From: CAYVUB01 sp964454675 | GTDB taxonomy: Bacteria; Bacteroidota; Bacteroidia; Flavobacteriales; Flavobacteriaceae | Length of the DNA: 64,000 bases | Assembly: GCA_964454675.1 (NCBI GenBank) | Contig: CAYVUB010000009.1 | Span: 18,923 to 82,922, forward strand | Direction of reading: 5' to 3' | Shown: piece by piece, positions 16,854 to 25,141 of the stretch | Numbering within the stretch: the stretch's first letter is position 1 | How the letters are laid out: each line of letters begins with the position of its first letter | Translations under genes and position numbers: made by a program | The notes under the pieces: generated by a model | The model's input: the letters and a program-made list of their open reading frames with translations, nothing else | What the model was told of the DNA's origin: nothing | The model's database searches: none

Positions 16854-17792
16854 ATGCAATTAGAAACTTACATAAGCGATTTACTTTACCGTTACGACTG
16901 CGTGACCATTCCGGAATTTGGGGCTTTTTTGACCAATAAAGTATCGGCAAAAGTACACGAGACCACAAATTCTTTTTATCCGCCAAAAAAGGTGCTTTCT
17001 TTTAACGAGCAGTTACAGCATAATGACGGGTTGCTTTGCAATTATATAGCCGAAGTTGAAAAAATCCCTTATGAAACGGCAGTACAAAAAGTGAGCAAAC
17101 GAGTAAAAGGCATAAAATCTTTTTTGGTAGAAGGCGAAACCCTGCATTTTGACAGTATTGGCGATTTGGTTTTAAATTCTGAAGGGAACATTGTTTTTGA
17201 ACCCTCACATCATATCAATTATCTGACAGATGCGTTTGGGTTGTCACAATTTGTTTCGGGCAACATCACACGTGAAGTTTATAAGGAAACCGTAGAAACT
17301 ATTGAAACCGTAGTTCCTATTACAATAACTCCTAAAGAGCGTGAAAAACGCCCATATTTAAAATACGCTGCCGTGGCATTGATTGCTTTAACACTTGGCG
17401 GTTTTACAGCTTCTACGTACTATGTTGACCAGATTGAAACTCATAATAAAATAGCACAGGAAACTGCCAACGAGCAACTGGATGCCAAAATACAGGAAGC
17501 TACTTTTGTTATAGAAAATCCATTACCGGCTGCAACGCTTACGGTTGATAAACAACAAGGCAATTACCATATTATTGCAGGTGCTTTCAGAGTTAAGGAA
17601 AACGCCGATAAAAAAGTAGAGCAACTTAAAAACTCAGGGTATAATGCCCGTAATATAGGTGCCAACAAATACCAGCTTCACGAAGTAGTATATGCAAGTT
17701 ATCAAACATCAACCGAGGCTTTTGAGGCACTACGCAACATACGAAAAACCGACAATGCCAATGCATGGCTGCTGGTAAAAGAAGTTGAGTAA
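16854..17792 (+). CDS. HU-CCDC81/SPOR-domain membrane protein
   Basis: From the ATG at 16854 the protein is 312 residues (MQLETYISDLLYRYDCVTIP). An upstream in-frame ATG at 16818 would add 12 unlikely residues. Two HU-like CCDC81 prokaryotic domains occupy about 1-140 (FGAFLTNKVSAKVH, FLVEGETLHFDSIGDL), followed by one membrane helix (about 175-197, YAAVALIALTLGGFTAS) and a C-terminal SPOR domain (about 243-312, YHIIAGAFRVKENADKKVEQ). The topology puts the HU-like part in the cytoplasm and SPOR in the periplasm, suggesting a DNA-to-septal-wall link; that role is inference. A terminator follows. Confidence 0.88.
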   Translation: MQLETYISDLLYRYDCVTIPEFGAFLTNKVSAKVHETTNSFYPPKKVLSFNEQLQHNDGLLCNYIAEVEKIPYETAVQKVSKRVKGIKSFLVEGETLHFDSIGDLVLNSEGNIVFEPSHHINYLTDAFGLSQFVSGNITREVYKETVETIETVVPITITPKEREKRPYLKYAAVALIALTLGGFTASTYYVDQIETHNKIAQETANEQLDAKIQEATFVIENPLPAATLTVDKQQGNYHIIAGAFRVKENADKKVEQLKNSGYNARNIGANKYQLHEVVYASYQTSTEAFEALRNIRKTDNANAWLLVKEVE

Positions 17793-17814
17793 AACTTTAT
17801 CTCTTGTTATACAA

Positions 17815-17850
17815 CAAAAAAATCTTCAACGTACTGTTGAAGATTTTTTT
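17815..17850. terminator. Bidirectional terminator
   Basis: AAAAAATCTTCAAC and its complement around a 5-base loop, with long A and T tracts. Confidence 0.85.
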
Positions 17851-17887
17851 GTTATGAGTTATTTGTATGTGCTTTACAGAAAAAGTA

Positions 17888-18166
17888 TTAGCAAACTTTT
17901 ACAGATTTAACTTTAATTTGAAGACTTTTTTTGTAAGCATTAATACTTATTATATCGTTGCTTTTTTTATGGTTCAAATTCATTACCTGAACTTTTGCCT
18001 CAAAACTTAATGTCTCAGACGCTTTAACTTCTTTAGTCTCTTTAGACTCTGTAGAAGTTTCTACAGTTGTTTTTGTATCTTCGTTAGCTGTAGCAGATGT
18101 TTTATCTTGACCAAACATTACTGTTGGCAGGGCTACTAATAGTATTAAGATTACAACTTTTTTCAT
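17888..18166 (-). CDS. Small secreted protein of unknown function
   Basis: A 92-residue protein with a clear signal peptide (about 1-19, VVILILLVALPTVMFG, cleavage before QDK). A Thr/Glu/Ser/Lys-rich low-complexity stretch (about 21-52) leads to a short C-terminal half with NLNHKKSNDIISINAYKKSL. No family was recognised. It ends just beyond the shared terminator and is transcribed alone. Codon use resembles its neighbours. Confidence 0.65.
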   Translation of the reverse strand: MKKVVILILLVALPTVMFGQDKTSATANEDTKTTVETSTESKETKEVKASETLSFEAKVQVMNLNHKKSNDIISINAYKKSLQIKVKSVKVC

Positions 18167-18304
18167 GACTAAAACGTGTTTTGGTTTTTAATTACATGTC
18201 AAAGAAACAATACAATTTGAGCGAAAAATAATATTTTAGATAAATAACATCGATAAACGGATAAGATGAATTCTTACACAAAAAACATCGGTGAAATACA
18301 CAAA

Positions 18305-18325
18305 ACGGGCTTTCAGCCCAATAAA
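18305..18325. repeat. Solo GGGCT-TTC-AGCCC hairpin
   Basis: A short perfect hairpin just upstream of the aldehyde dehydrogenase start. On the minus strand it has the same GAA triloop architecture as the hairpins in the longer dispersed repeat at 23781 and 62915, so it may be a fragment of that family. Confidence 0.45.
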
Positions 18326-18339
18326 TACGTTATCAGCTA

Positions 18340-19752
18340 ATGGAACACACAAAGAATAATCGGTTGCCTGAACTATTTTATCGACAAAATGCAAACCGGT
18401 TTAATATTGGGAATACAAACTATAAAGAACGCATCAAAAAATTGGATATTTTAAAGAAGGCTTTAGAGATAACTTATAGAGATGCCATCAAAGAAGCTTT
18501 GTATGCCGACTTCAAAAAACCAAGTATTGAAACCGATGTTACCGAGATTTATCCTGTTGTGAGTGAAATCAAATTTGCAAAGCGTCATTTAAAACAATGG
18601 CTTTCCAACCAGAAGGTAGAAACGCCAATGGCACTATTGGGCAGTTCATCTTATATAAAATATGAACCCAAAGGTGTGTGCTTGATTATTTCTCCTTGGA
18701 ATTTTCCCGTTAACCTGACTTTTGGTCCTTTGGTTTCTGCCATTGCCGCCGGAAACACCGTTATCATCAAGCCTTCTGAAATGACACCAAACATTTCAAA
18801 AGTGATGGCTGCTATTATAAAAGATGTCTTTGATGAAAATGAAGTGGCTTTGGTTGAAGGCGATGCCGGCACGTCTCAAGAATTATTGAAACTGCCGTTT
18901 AACCATATTTTCTTTACGGGTTCACCAAATGTTGGCAAATTGGTAATGAAAGCCGCATCGGAACATTTAACGTCTGTGACTCTGGAATTAGGCGGAAAAT
19001 CGCCAACCATCATAGATGAAACTGCCAATTTAAAATCGGCCGCAAAAAAAATTGCGTGGGGAAAATTCATCAATTGCGGCCAGGTGTGTATTGCTCCCGA
19101 TTATGTGCTTATTCACGAATCGGTCAAAGCAGCATTTTTAAAAGAAGTAAAACTTCAGTTGGAAATCTTTTATAATACGAATGCAGAAACGTCTGAATCG
19201 TATGGTCGAATTGTCAACCAAAAACATTTCAACAGACTCGTCAATCATTTGACAGATGCCAAATCAAAAAATGCTGCGATTGAAATAGGCGGCAATTATT
19301 CTGAAACGGATAATTATATAGAACCAACCGTTATCAGCAATCTTTCTGAAGAGACAACATTGATGCAAGAAGAAATTTTCGGGCCTGTTCTTCCTATTAA
19401 AACCTACGCAACTATTGATGAAGCTATTCAATACATCAACAGCAAAGAGAAACCGCTGGCTCTGTACATCTTCAGCAGTTCAAAAAAACAAATCAAACAT
19501 ATTATCAATAATACCCGAGCAGGAAGCACGTGTATCAATAATAATGTATTGCAATATTCCAACCATCATTTGCCTTTTGGCGGGAGCAATAACAGCGGTA
19601 TTGGAAAATCACATGGTTTTTTCGGGTTTGAGGAGTTTTCAAACAAGCGTTCCGTATTAAAACAAAACTTTAAAGGTTCGATAGAATTGTTATTTCCGCC
19701 TTATAATAGCTTTAAAAAGAAACTGGCTGATTTGACGGTTAAATGGTTTTAA
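18340..19752 (+). CDS. NAD(P)-dependent aldehyde dehydrogenase
   Basis: A 470-residue enzyme oxidising an aldehyde to the acid. The core motifs are SPWNFPVNL (cofactor site), IIKPSEMTPNIS, FTGSPNVGKLV (Rossmann glycines), LELGGKSP with the general-base Glu, and FINCGQVCIAPDY with the nucleophilic Cys, followed by EEIFGPVLPI. Length and the C-terminal LFPPYNSFKKKLADLTVKW resemble the class 3/fatty-aldehyde branch, so long-chain or aromatic aldehydes are plausible substrates. It is monocistronic, preceded by a GGGCT/AGCCC hairpin and followed by a terminator-like hairpin. Confidence 0.9.
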   Translation: MEHTKNNRLPELFYRQNANRFNIGNTNYKERIKKLDILKKALEITYRDAIKEALYADFKKPSIETDVTEIYPVVSEIKFAKRHLKQWLSNQKVETPMALLGSSSYIKYEPKGVCLIISPWNFPVNLTFGPLVSAIAAGNTVIIKPSEMTPNISKVMAAIIKDVFDENEVALVEGDAGTSQELLKLPFNHIFFTGSPNVGKLVMKAASEHLTSVTLELGGKSPTIIDETANLKSAAKKIAWGKFINCGQVCIAPDYVLIHESVKAAFLKEVKLQLEIFYNTNAETSESYGRIVNQKHFNRLVNHLTDAKSKNAAIEIGGNYSETDNYIEPTVISNLSEETTLMQEEIFGPVLPIKTYATIDEAIQYINSKEKPLALYIFSSSKKQIKHIINNTRAGSTCINNNVLQYSNHHLPFGGSNNSGIGKSHGFFGFEEFSNKRSVLKQNFKGSIELLFPPYNSFKKKLADLTVKWF

Positions 19753-19785
19753 AAAAGGCTTACCAAAAATTGATAAGCCCGTTTT
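19751..19785. terminator. Terminator-like hairpin
   Basis: GGCTTA/TAAGCC stem with an inner CAAAAATTG match. A run of A precedes it and GTTTT follows. It lies between convergent genes. Confidence 0.6.
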
Positions 19786-19804
19786 ACATTAGTAACACTT
19801 ATAA

Positions 19805-22276
19805 TTATGATCCGCACATCAGGCAATCATCACCACCTGCGGCATCTTTTGATTGCGCAATCAATTCGCGCATTTCTTCGGGTGTCATAGGTTTGATATC
19901 TGTGGTTTCCTGTGCAAACTTAACGGCTGCTTTTGCTGCCTGTTGCTTTTGCTGTGCTATAAGGTTTTCATCAATTTCTATGACTTCGGGTAATGGTGCC
20001 GCCGTTTTTGCTTTGTCTAAAGTAAACTTGATAGCATCAACAGCACTTTTGGTACGCAGGTAATACATCCCTGTTTTTAAGCCGCTTTTCCAAGCATAGA
20101 AGTGCATTGATGTTAATTTTGCCATTGTTGCACCTTCCATAAATAAGTTAAGCGATTGCGACTGGTCAATGAAATAGCCTCTGTGGCGCGACATATCGAT
20201 AATGTCTTTCATGCTCATTTCCCAAACGGTTTTATATAATTCTTTTAAATCCTGCGGAATAGCGTCAATATTTTGCACAGAACCATTAGCTCTCATAATT
20301 TCCTGTTTCAGGCTTTCATTCCACAGGCCTAATGCTACAAGATCTTCCAGCAAATGTTTGTTAACAACTATAAACTCGCCCGATAACACACGACGTGTAT
20401 AAATATTTGAGGTATATGGCTCAAAGGCTTCGTTATTGCCAAGTATTTGTGAGGTACTTGCGGTAGGCATTGGTGCTACTAATAACGAGTTTCTTACACC
20501 GTGCTTTAAAACATCTTCTCTTAGTTTTGCCCAATCCCATAAACCGCTCAGCTCATCATCTTTTATACCCCAAAGGTTGTGCTGAAACTCGCCTTTGCTT
20601 ATTGGCGAGCCTTGATATGACTGGTATGAACCGTCTTTTTGGGCTTCTTCCATACTTGCAGTGACTGCGGCAAAATAAAGGGTTTCAAAAATATCCTGAT
20701 TTAATTTTTTTGCTTCATCGCTTGTAAAAGGCATACGCAGCTTGATAAAGGTATCTGCGAGTCCTTGTACACCCAAACCTATCGGCCGGTGGCGTACATT
20801 TGAGTTTTCGGCTTCTTTTACGGGATAAAAATTCCTGTCAATAACTCTGTTTAAGTTTTTGGTAACACGTTTTGTAATACGGAACAGCTCTTTGTGGTCA
20901 AACTCATTGTCCTTAACAAACATTGGCAGCGCTATGGATGCTAAATTACAAACAGCTATTTCGTCTGGTGATGTGTATTCCAGTATTTCGGTACAGAGGT
21001 TTGATGAACGTATGGTTCCCAGATTTTGTTGGTTTGATTTGCGGTTGGCGGCATCTTTATACAGCATGTATGGCGTGCCGGTTTCAATCTGAGATTCTAA
21101 TATCTTTTCCCATAATTCGCGTGCTTTGATGGTTTTTCTGCCTTTTCCTTCGGCTTCATACTTTAAATATAAGGCTTCAAACTCTTCACTGTGAACATCG
21201 CATAATCCGGGACATTCATTAGGGCACATAAGCGTCCATAAATCATCGTCCTGTACACGTTTCATGAACAGGTCTGAAATCCACATGGCGTAAAACAAAT
21301 CGCGTGCACGCATTTCTTCTTTACCGTGGTTTTTCTTCAAGTCCAGAAACTCAAAAATATCGGCGTGCCAGGGCTCAATATAAATGGCAAAACTTCCTTT
21401 ACGTTTGCCACCACCTTGGTCAACATAACGTGCTGTATCATTAAATACCTGCAACATTGGCACAATACCGTTTGAAGTACCGTTGGTCCCTGCAATGTAA
21501 CTTCCCGTAGCTCTAATGTTATGAATTGACAACCCGATACCGCCGGCGGATTGTGATATTTTTGCTGTTTGTTTCAGTGTGTCATAAATACCGTCAATAC
21601 TGTCGTCTTTCATGGTTAATAAGAAACATGACGACATTTGGGGTTTTGGTGTACCGGCATTAAACAATGTTGGTGTTGCGTGTGTAAAGTATTTTTTTGA
21701 CATCAGTTCATAGGTTTCTATGACTGCGTCCATATCGTTTAAATGGATTCCTACGGCAACACGCATTAACATGTGCTGAGGACGCTCGGCGATTTCTCCG
21801 TTTAGTTTTAATAAATAAGAGCGTTCAAGTGTCTTAAACCCGAAGTAATCATAGCCAAAATCACGGTTGTAAATAATGGTTGAATCCAGTATTTCTTTGT
21901 TTGCCATAATAACTTCATAAACATCATCTGCCAGCAATGGTGCATTTTTGCCGGTTCTTGGGTTTACGTAGGTGTAAAGGTCGTGCATAACCTCGCTAAA
22001 AGATTTTTTGGTGTTTTTGTGTAAGTTGGAAACAGAAATTCTGGCTGCCAGCCGCGCATAATCGGGATGTGCCGTGGTCATGGTTGCAGCAATTTCTGCC
22101 GCAAGATTATCGAGCTCACTGGTTGTTACGCCGTCATACAAGCCTTCAATGACTCTCATGGCTACTTTTACGGGATCAACAAGTTCGTTTAACCCGTAAC
22201 ACAGCTTTCTTACTCTTGCTGTGATTTTGTCAAACATCATTGGCTCTCTGCGACCGTCTCTTTTTATTACATACAT
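19805..22276 (-). CDS. nrdA: Ribonucleoside-diphosphate reductase, alpha subunit (class Ia)
   Basis: An 823-residue catalytic subunit that reduces NDPs to dNDPs. An N-terminal ATP-cone (about 1-95, MYVIKRDGRREPMMFDKI) gives allosteric activity control. The active site is shown by MSSCFLL (redox Cys), SSNLCTEILEY (the Asn-Cys-Glu thiyl-radical trio) and IAVCNLASIAL (second redox Cys). The C-terminal tail carries the CxxC pair in CLMCGS that is re-reduced by thioredoxin or glutaredoxin. It is downstream of nrdB on the same strand with a 269-bp spacer, which is long for one operon. Confidence 0.97.
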   Translation of the reverse strand: MYVIKRDGRREPMMFDKITARVRKLCYGLNELVDPVKVAMRVIEGLYDGVTTSELDNLAAEIAATMTTAHPDYARLAARISVSNLHKNTKKSFSEVMHDLYTYVNPRTGKNAPLLADDVYEVIMANKEILDSTIIYNRDFGYDYFGFKTLERSYLLKLNGEIAERPQHMLMRVAVGIHLNDMDAVIETYELMSKKYFTHATPTLFNAGTPKPQMSSCFLLTMKDDSIDGIYDTLKQTAKISQSAGGIGLSIHNIRATGSYIAGTNGTSNGIVPMLQVFNDTARYVDQGGGKRKGSFAIYIEPWHADIFEFLDLKKNHGKEEMRARDLFYAMWISDLFMKRVQDDDLWTLMCPNECPGLCDVHSEEFEALYLKYEAEGKGRKTIKARELWEKILESQIETGTPYMLYKDAANRKSNQQNLGTIRSSNLCTEILEYTSPDEIAVCNLASIALPMFVKDNEFDHKELFRITKRVTKNLNRVIDRNFYPVKEAENSNVRHRPIGLGVQGLADTFIKLRMPFTSDEAKKLNQDIFETLYFAAVTASMEEAQKDGSYQSYQGSPISKGEFQHNLWGIKDDELSGLWDWAKLREDVLKHGVRNSLLVAPMPTASTSQILGNNEAFEPYTSNIYTRRVLSGEFIVVNKHLLEDLVALGLWNESLKQEIMRANGSVQNIDAIPQDLKELYKTVWEMSMKDIIDMSRHRGYFIDQSQSLNLFMEGATMAKLTSMHFYAWKSGLKTGMYYLRTKSAVDAIKFTLDKAKTAAPLPEVIEIDENLIAQQKQQAAKAAVKFAQETTDIKPMTPEEMRELIAQSKDAAGGDDCLMCGS

Positions 22277-22545
22277 AATCTTACACGTTTTTTAAAAAAT
22301 TTTCGGGACACACCTTCCCGGAAAAATCTGGTTAATTAATTATTTTAAGCATTAAACCTTAAAGGTTGGTTGTTGTTTTTTATGGGTTAAGAGATTAAGC
22401 CCTATCCCGCAAATACTTCGGGGTTAGAAAGTAAACTCTTGATTTTTGAATTGTTTTTTGAATTAATTAATTCGGTTGCCACTTTATATTAAAGTGGTTT
22501 ATTGTTTGCTCCGATAGTTTGTGTTCCTGCCGGGCGGGCTTTCAA
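22277..22545. other. nrdB-nrdA spacer
   Basis: 269 AT-rich bases without a credible reading frame. A GC-rich CCTGCCGGGCGGGC segment near 22526-22539 resembles a degenerate copy of the CCTGCCGGCAGG repeat. No terminator was seen, so read-through from nrdB to nrdA remains possible. Confidence 0.5.
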
Positions 22546-23526
22546 TTAAAAATCGGCGTCAAAGTTGAATTTGTCTTTTTCTTCTTCTTTGTTAAGTACG
22601 CCTGCTTTTTGATATTCTGATACGCGTTTTTCAAAGAAATTTGTTTTTCCCTGAAGTGAAATCATGTCCATAAAATCAAAAGGGTTTGCGGTATTATATA
22701 CTTTTCCGCAGTTAAGTTCGCTTAAAAGCCTGTCTGTCACAAATTCCAGATATTGTGTCATTAAATTGGCGTTCATGCCTATTAAACTTACGGGCAGCGA
22801 CTCTGTGATAAATTCTCTTTCAATATCAAGTGCGTTAACAATAATTTCTTTTATGCGTTCTTTAGGTACTTTGTTTACCAAGTGGTTGTTATGCAAATGC
22901 ACGGCAAAATCGCAATGCACGCCTTCATCACGAGAAATCAACTCATTTGAAAAGGTTAATCCCGGCATTAGACCTCGTTTTTTTAACCAGAATATTGAAC
23001 AAAATGCTCCCGAAAAGAAAATGCCTTCTACGGCTGCAAAGGCAATTAAGCGTTCTGCAAAACTTGGTGATTCTATCCATTTTAACGCCCAGTCTGCTTT
23101 CTTTTTAATCGCCGGAAATGTATCAATGGCGTTAAATAAAAATGCTTTTTCTTTTTCGTCTTTTACATACGTATCTATCAATAAAGAGTACGTTTCGCTA
23201 TGGATGTTTTCCATCATGATTTGAAATCCGTAGAAAAATTTTGCTTCGCTGTATTGCACTTCATTCACGAAGTTTTCTGCCAGATTTTCATTCACAATAC
23301 CGTCACTTGCCGCAAAAAATGCCAATATATGCTTGATAAAATAACGCTCGTCATCATTCAATTTATTGTTCCAGTCTGAAAGGTCTTGATGAAGGTCAAT
23401 TTCTTCAGCGGTCCAAAAACTTGCTTCAGATTTTTTATACCATTCCCAAATGTCATGATGCTGAATTGGAAAAATAACAAATCTTTCTTTATTTTCTTGT
23501 AAAATGGGTTCTGTAAACTGAGACAT
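22546..23526 (-). CDS. nrdB: Ribonucleoside-diphosphate reductase, beta subunit (class Ia)
   Basis: A 326-residue radical-generating subunit with a diiron-tyrosyl centre. Iron ligands and the radical tyrosine are visible in MMENIHSETYSLL (Glu, His and Tyr in the E115/H118/Y122 arrangement) and in the second helix pair FAAVEGIFFSG and ISRDEGVHCDFAV. The C-terminal NFDADF resembles the peptide that docks into the alpha subunit. Size is normal for an R2 protein. It precedes nrdA on the minus strand; the upstream region contains a strong inverted repeat. Confidence 0.96.
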   Translation of the reverse strand: MSQFTEPILQENKERFVIFPIQHHDIWEWYKKSEASFWTAEEIDLHQDLSDWNNKLNDDERYFIKHILAFFAASDGIVNENLAENFVNEVQYSEAKFFYGFQIMMENIHSETYSLLIDTYVKDEKEKAFLFNAIDTFPAIKKKADWALKWIESPSFAERLIAFAAVEGIFFSGAFCSIFWLKKRGLMPGLTFSNELISRDEGVHCDFAVHLHNNHLVNKVPKERIKEIIVNALDIEREFITESLPVSLIGMNANLMTQYLEFVTDRLLSELNCGKVYNTANPFDFMDMISLQGKTNFFEKRVSEYQKAGVLNKEEEKDKFNFDADF

Positions 23527-23632
23527 TATTTTTTGGTTTTGGGTTAAAAAATGTGATTGGTTTTTGTTTTAACTTGGAATTGACAAAGATTGAAAAATGC
23601 GTTTAAAAATGAAAGGTTAACTTATAAACAAA

Positions 23633-23652
23633 GTTGTTAAGTTTTTAACAAC
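23633..23652. promoter_or_regulatory. Inverted repeat upstream of nrdB
   Basis: GTTGTTAA and TTAACAAC arms around a GTTT spacer form a perfect 8-bp dyad 107-126 bases upstream of the nrdB start. It is followed on the minus strand by a near -7 element (AATCTTTG at 23583-23590). It is not the published NrdR-box sequence, so the operator role is only suggested by position. Confidence 0.4.
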
Positions 23653-23780
23653 AACTGCGTATTTTCTTACATTTTCGATAAAAACAATTATTTGTAATTA
23701 CTTGGTTTTTAGTGTTTTGAAATTATCAAAAATCGAAACCCTTAAACCATAAGGCTTTTAAAAAAACGGCTTTCCCAATA

Positions 23781-23964
23781 AACCACAATGGACTAAAAGT
23801 CCATAGTTTGGTTTTGGACTGAAAGTCCTATTTTTAAAGCAGCCAAGAATTACACAAATTACTTTTTGTGAAAATTCGTGCCAATTGTGGCTTAAAATTT
23901 TTTGAAACTAAAGTTGATGCACTGAAAGTGCATAGTTTTGAACTGTTTTTGGAACCAATAAACA
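23781..23964. repeat. Dispersed structured repeat family A, copy 1
   Basis: About 184 bases matching 62915-63104 along the whole length with small indels. Three short hairpins (TGGACT-AAA-AGTCCA, GGACT-GAA-AGTCC, TGCACT-GAA-AGTGCA) surround a conserved core ACAAATTACTTTTTGTGAAA. No open frame or transposase is present. A terminator follows 17 bases later. It lies between divergent nrdB and the LytTR regulator. Confidence 0.8.
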
Positions 23965-23980
23965 CAAAGGAAATATACAA

Positions 23981-24017
23981 AAAAAAAAGAAGTGCTAAAT
24001 AACACTTCCTTTTTTTC
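23981..24017. terminator. Bidirectional terminator in divergent intergenic region
   Basis: GAAGTG/CACTTC stem with A10 and T7 flanks. Both neighbouring genes are transcribed away from it, so it does not terminate any annotated gene. Confidence 0.7.
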
Positions 24018-24075
24018 CTAAATAATTAACTAAACTAACTAAATATTAACGTTGAGTTTTACAATAAAAACGATA

Positions 24076-24105
24076 AAAAAGTCAGGACAAAATCCTGACT
24101 TTTTA
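24076..24105. terminator. Second bidirectional terminator in the same region
   Basis: AAAAAGTCAGGA and its complement around a 5-base loop. It sits six bases beyond the stop of the small minus-strand open frame at 24112-24339. Confidence 0.75.
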
Positions 24106-24111
24106 TTTTGA

Positions 24112-24339
24112 TTAATAGCATTTAATCAAAAGTGAATCCCCACGATCACTTGTATGTTGATTTTGGCTTTTATGTGACCAAAACTTAATTTCTGAAGCAA
24201 AGATGCTTATTAAATTTCTTACAGTAAGATGCAATTGTATGGTTGGTATTGAAAAGTGTATAACTGGTAATTGATTGTTTTTTGTGAAAAAACACCATTC
24301 ATTAAATCCTTTAACAGTCAATAATATATGACTTATCAC
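24112..24339 (-). CDS. Possible small protein, low confidence
   Basis: A 75-residue open frame (MISHILLTVKGFNEW...) with no recognisable domain, signal peptide or membrane segment. It is listed only because a good intrinsic terminator begins six bases after its stop codon and no other gene explains that terminator. I see no convincing TAnnTTTG element upstream. It may be a chance frame. Confidence 0.2.
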   Translation of the reverse strand: MISHILLTVKGFNEWCFFTKNNQLPVIHFSIPTIQLHLTVRNLISIFASEIKFWSHKSQNQHTSDRGDSLLIKCY

Positions 24340-24393
24340 ACAAAAAAGGCTACTAATTACACATAAGTAAAACGGGCAACGTTAGAATATGTT

Positions 24394-24401
24394 TATATTT
24401 G
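24394..24401 (+). promoter_or_regulatory. -7 element directly before the LytTR gene
   Basis: TATATTTG matches TAnnTTTG and ends four bases before the ATG at 24406. If used, the transcript is leaderless or nearly so. Confidence 0.5.
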
Positions 24402-24405
24402 ATTT

Positions 24406-25140
24406 ATGATAAAAGCTGTAATTGTAGATGACGAGCCAAAAGCCATACAAGGTTTATCTTGGGAATTAACAAATTTTAGTGATGAAATTCAAATCATTAA
24501 AACGTTTTCAAATCCCGAGCAGGCTATTGAGTATCTGGACCAAACCTCATTGGACTGCCTGTTTCTGGATATTCAAATGCCTACTATGGATGGTTTTCAG
24601 TTTTTGGACAGGTTAACCAACAGAGATTTTGCTGTAGTAATTACCACGGCTTACAACGAGTATGCCATAAAAGCGTTAAAGCATGAGGCTATTGATTACC
24701 TGCTTAAACCCATTGATTCTGACGACCTTGAAGAAACCATCAAAAAAATTAAAAAGTTCAATTCACGGTTAATCAACTCTTCAAAAATTGAAGAAGTCCT
24801 TCAAAATTTCAACACAAAATTTGATAAAAAGAAAATTACCATCAATACTGACGGAAAATTGATATTTTTGGACGCTGAACTCATTATGTTTATTGAATCA
24901 GACGGAAATTACAGCACAATATATATGGAAGACGGGCAAAAAATAGTGATTACCAAAAAATTAAAAGAAGTAAATGCCATCTTGCCTGAACACTATTTTT
25001 TCAGAATCCATAATTCGTTCATTATTAATCTTAATAAGATAAAGGAATTCATCAAAAATGAAGGTTATGTCGTGATGCAGTCACAACATAAAATTCCTGT
25101 GGCAAGACAACGCCGCTCAGATTTTCTTGAAAAATTATAA
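24406..25140 (+). CDS. LytTR-family response regulator
   Basis: A 244-residue transcription factor. The receiver domain (about 1-120) has the acidic pocket DDE at 8-10, phospho-acceptor Asp55 in FLDIQMP, TTAYNEYAIKAL and LLKPI with the conserved Lys. The C-terminal LytTR DNA-binding domain (about 140-244) shows IMFIESDGNYSTIYM and FFRIHNSFIINLNKI. The downstream kinase gene starts two bases after its stop or overlaps it, so the two form a cognate two-component pair. The target genes cannot be read from the sequence. Confidence 0.95.
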   Translation: MIKAVIVDDEPKAIQGLSWELTNFSDEIQIIKTFSNPEQAIEYLDQTSLDCLFLDIQMPTMDGFQFLDRLTNRDFAVVITTAYNEYAIKALKHEAIDYLLKPIDSDDLEETIKKIKKFNSRLINSSKIEEVLQNFNTKFDKKKITINTDGKLIFLDAELIMFIESDGNYSTIYMEDGQKIVITKKLKEVNAILPEHYFFRIHNSFIINLNKIKEFIKNEGYVVMQSQHKIPVARQRRSDFLEKL

Positions 25141-25141
25141 C

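Noticed and set aside
22277..22545. Possible small gene between nrdB and nrdA
   Set aside because: No start-stop frame of useful length and no coding-like composition.
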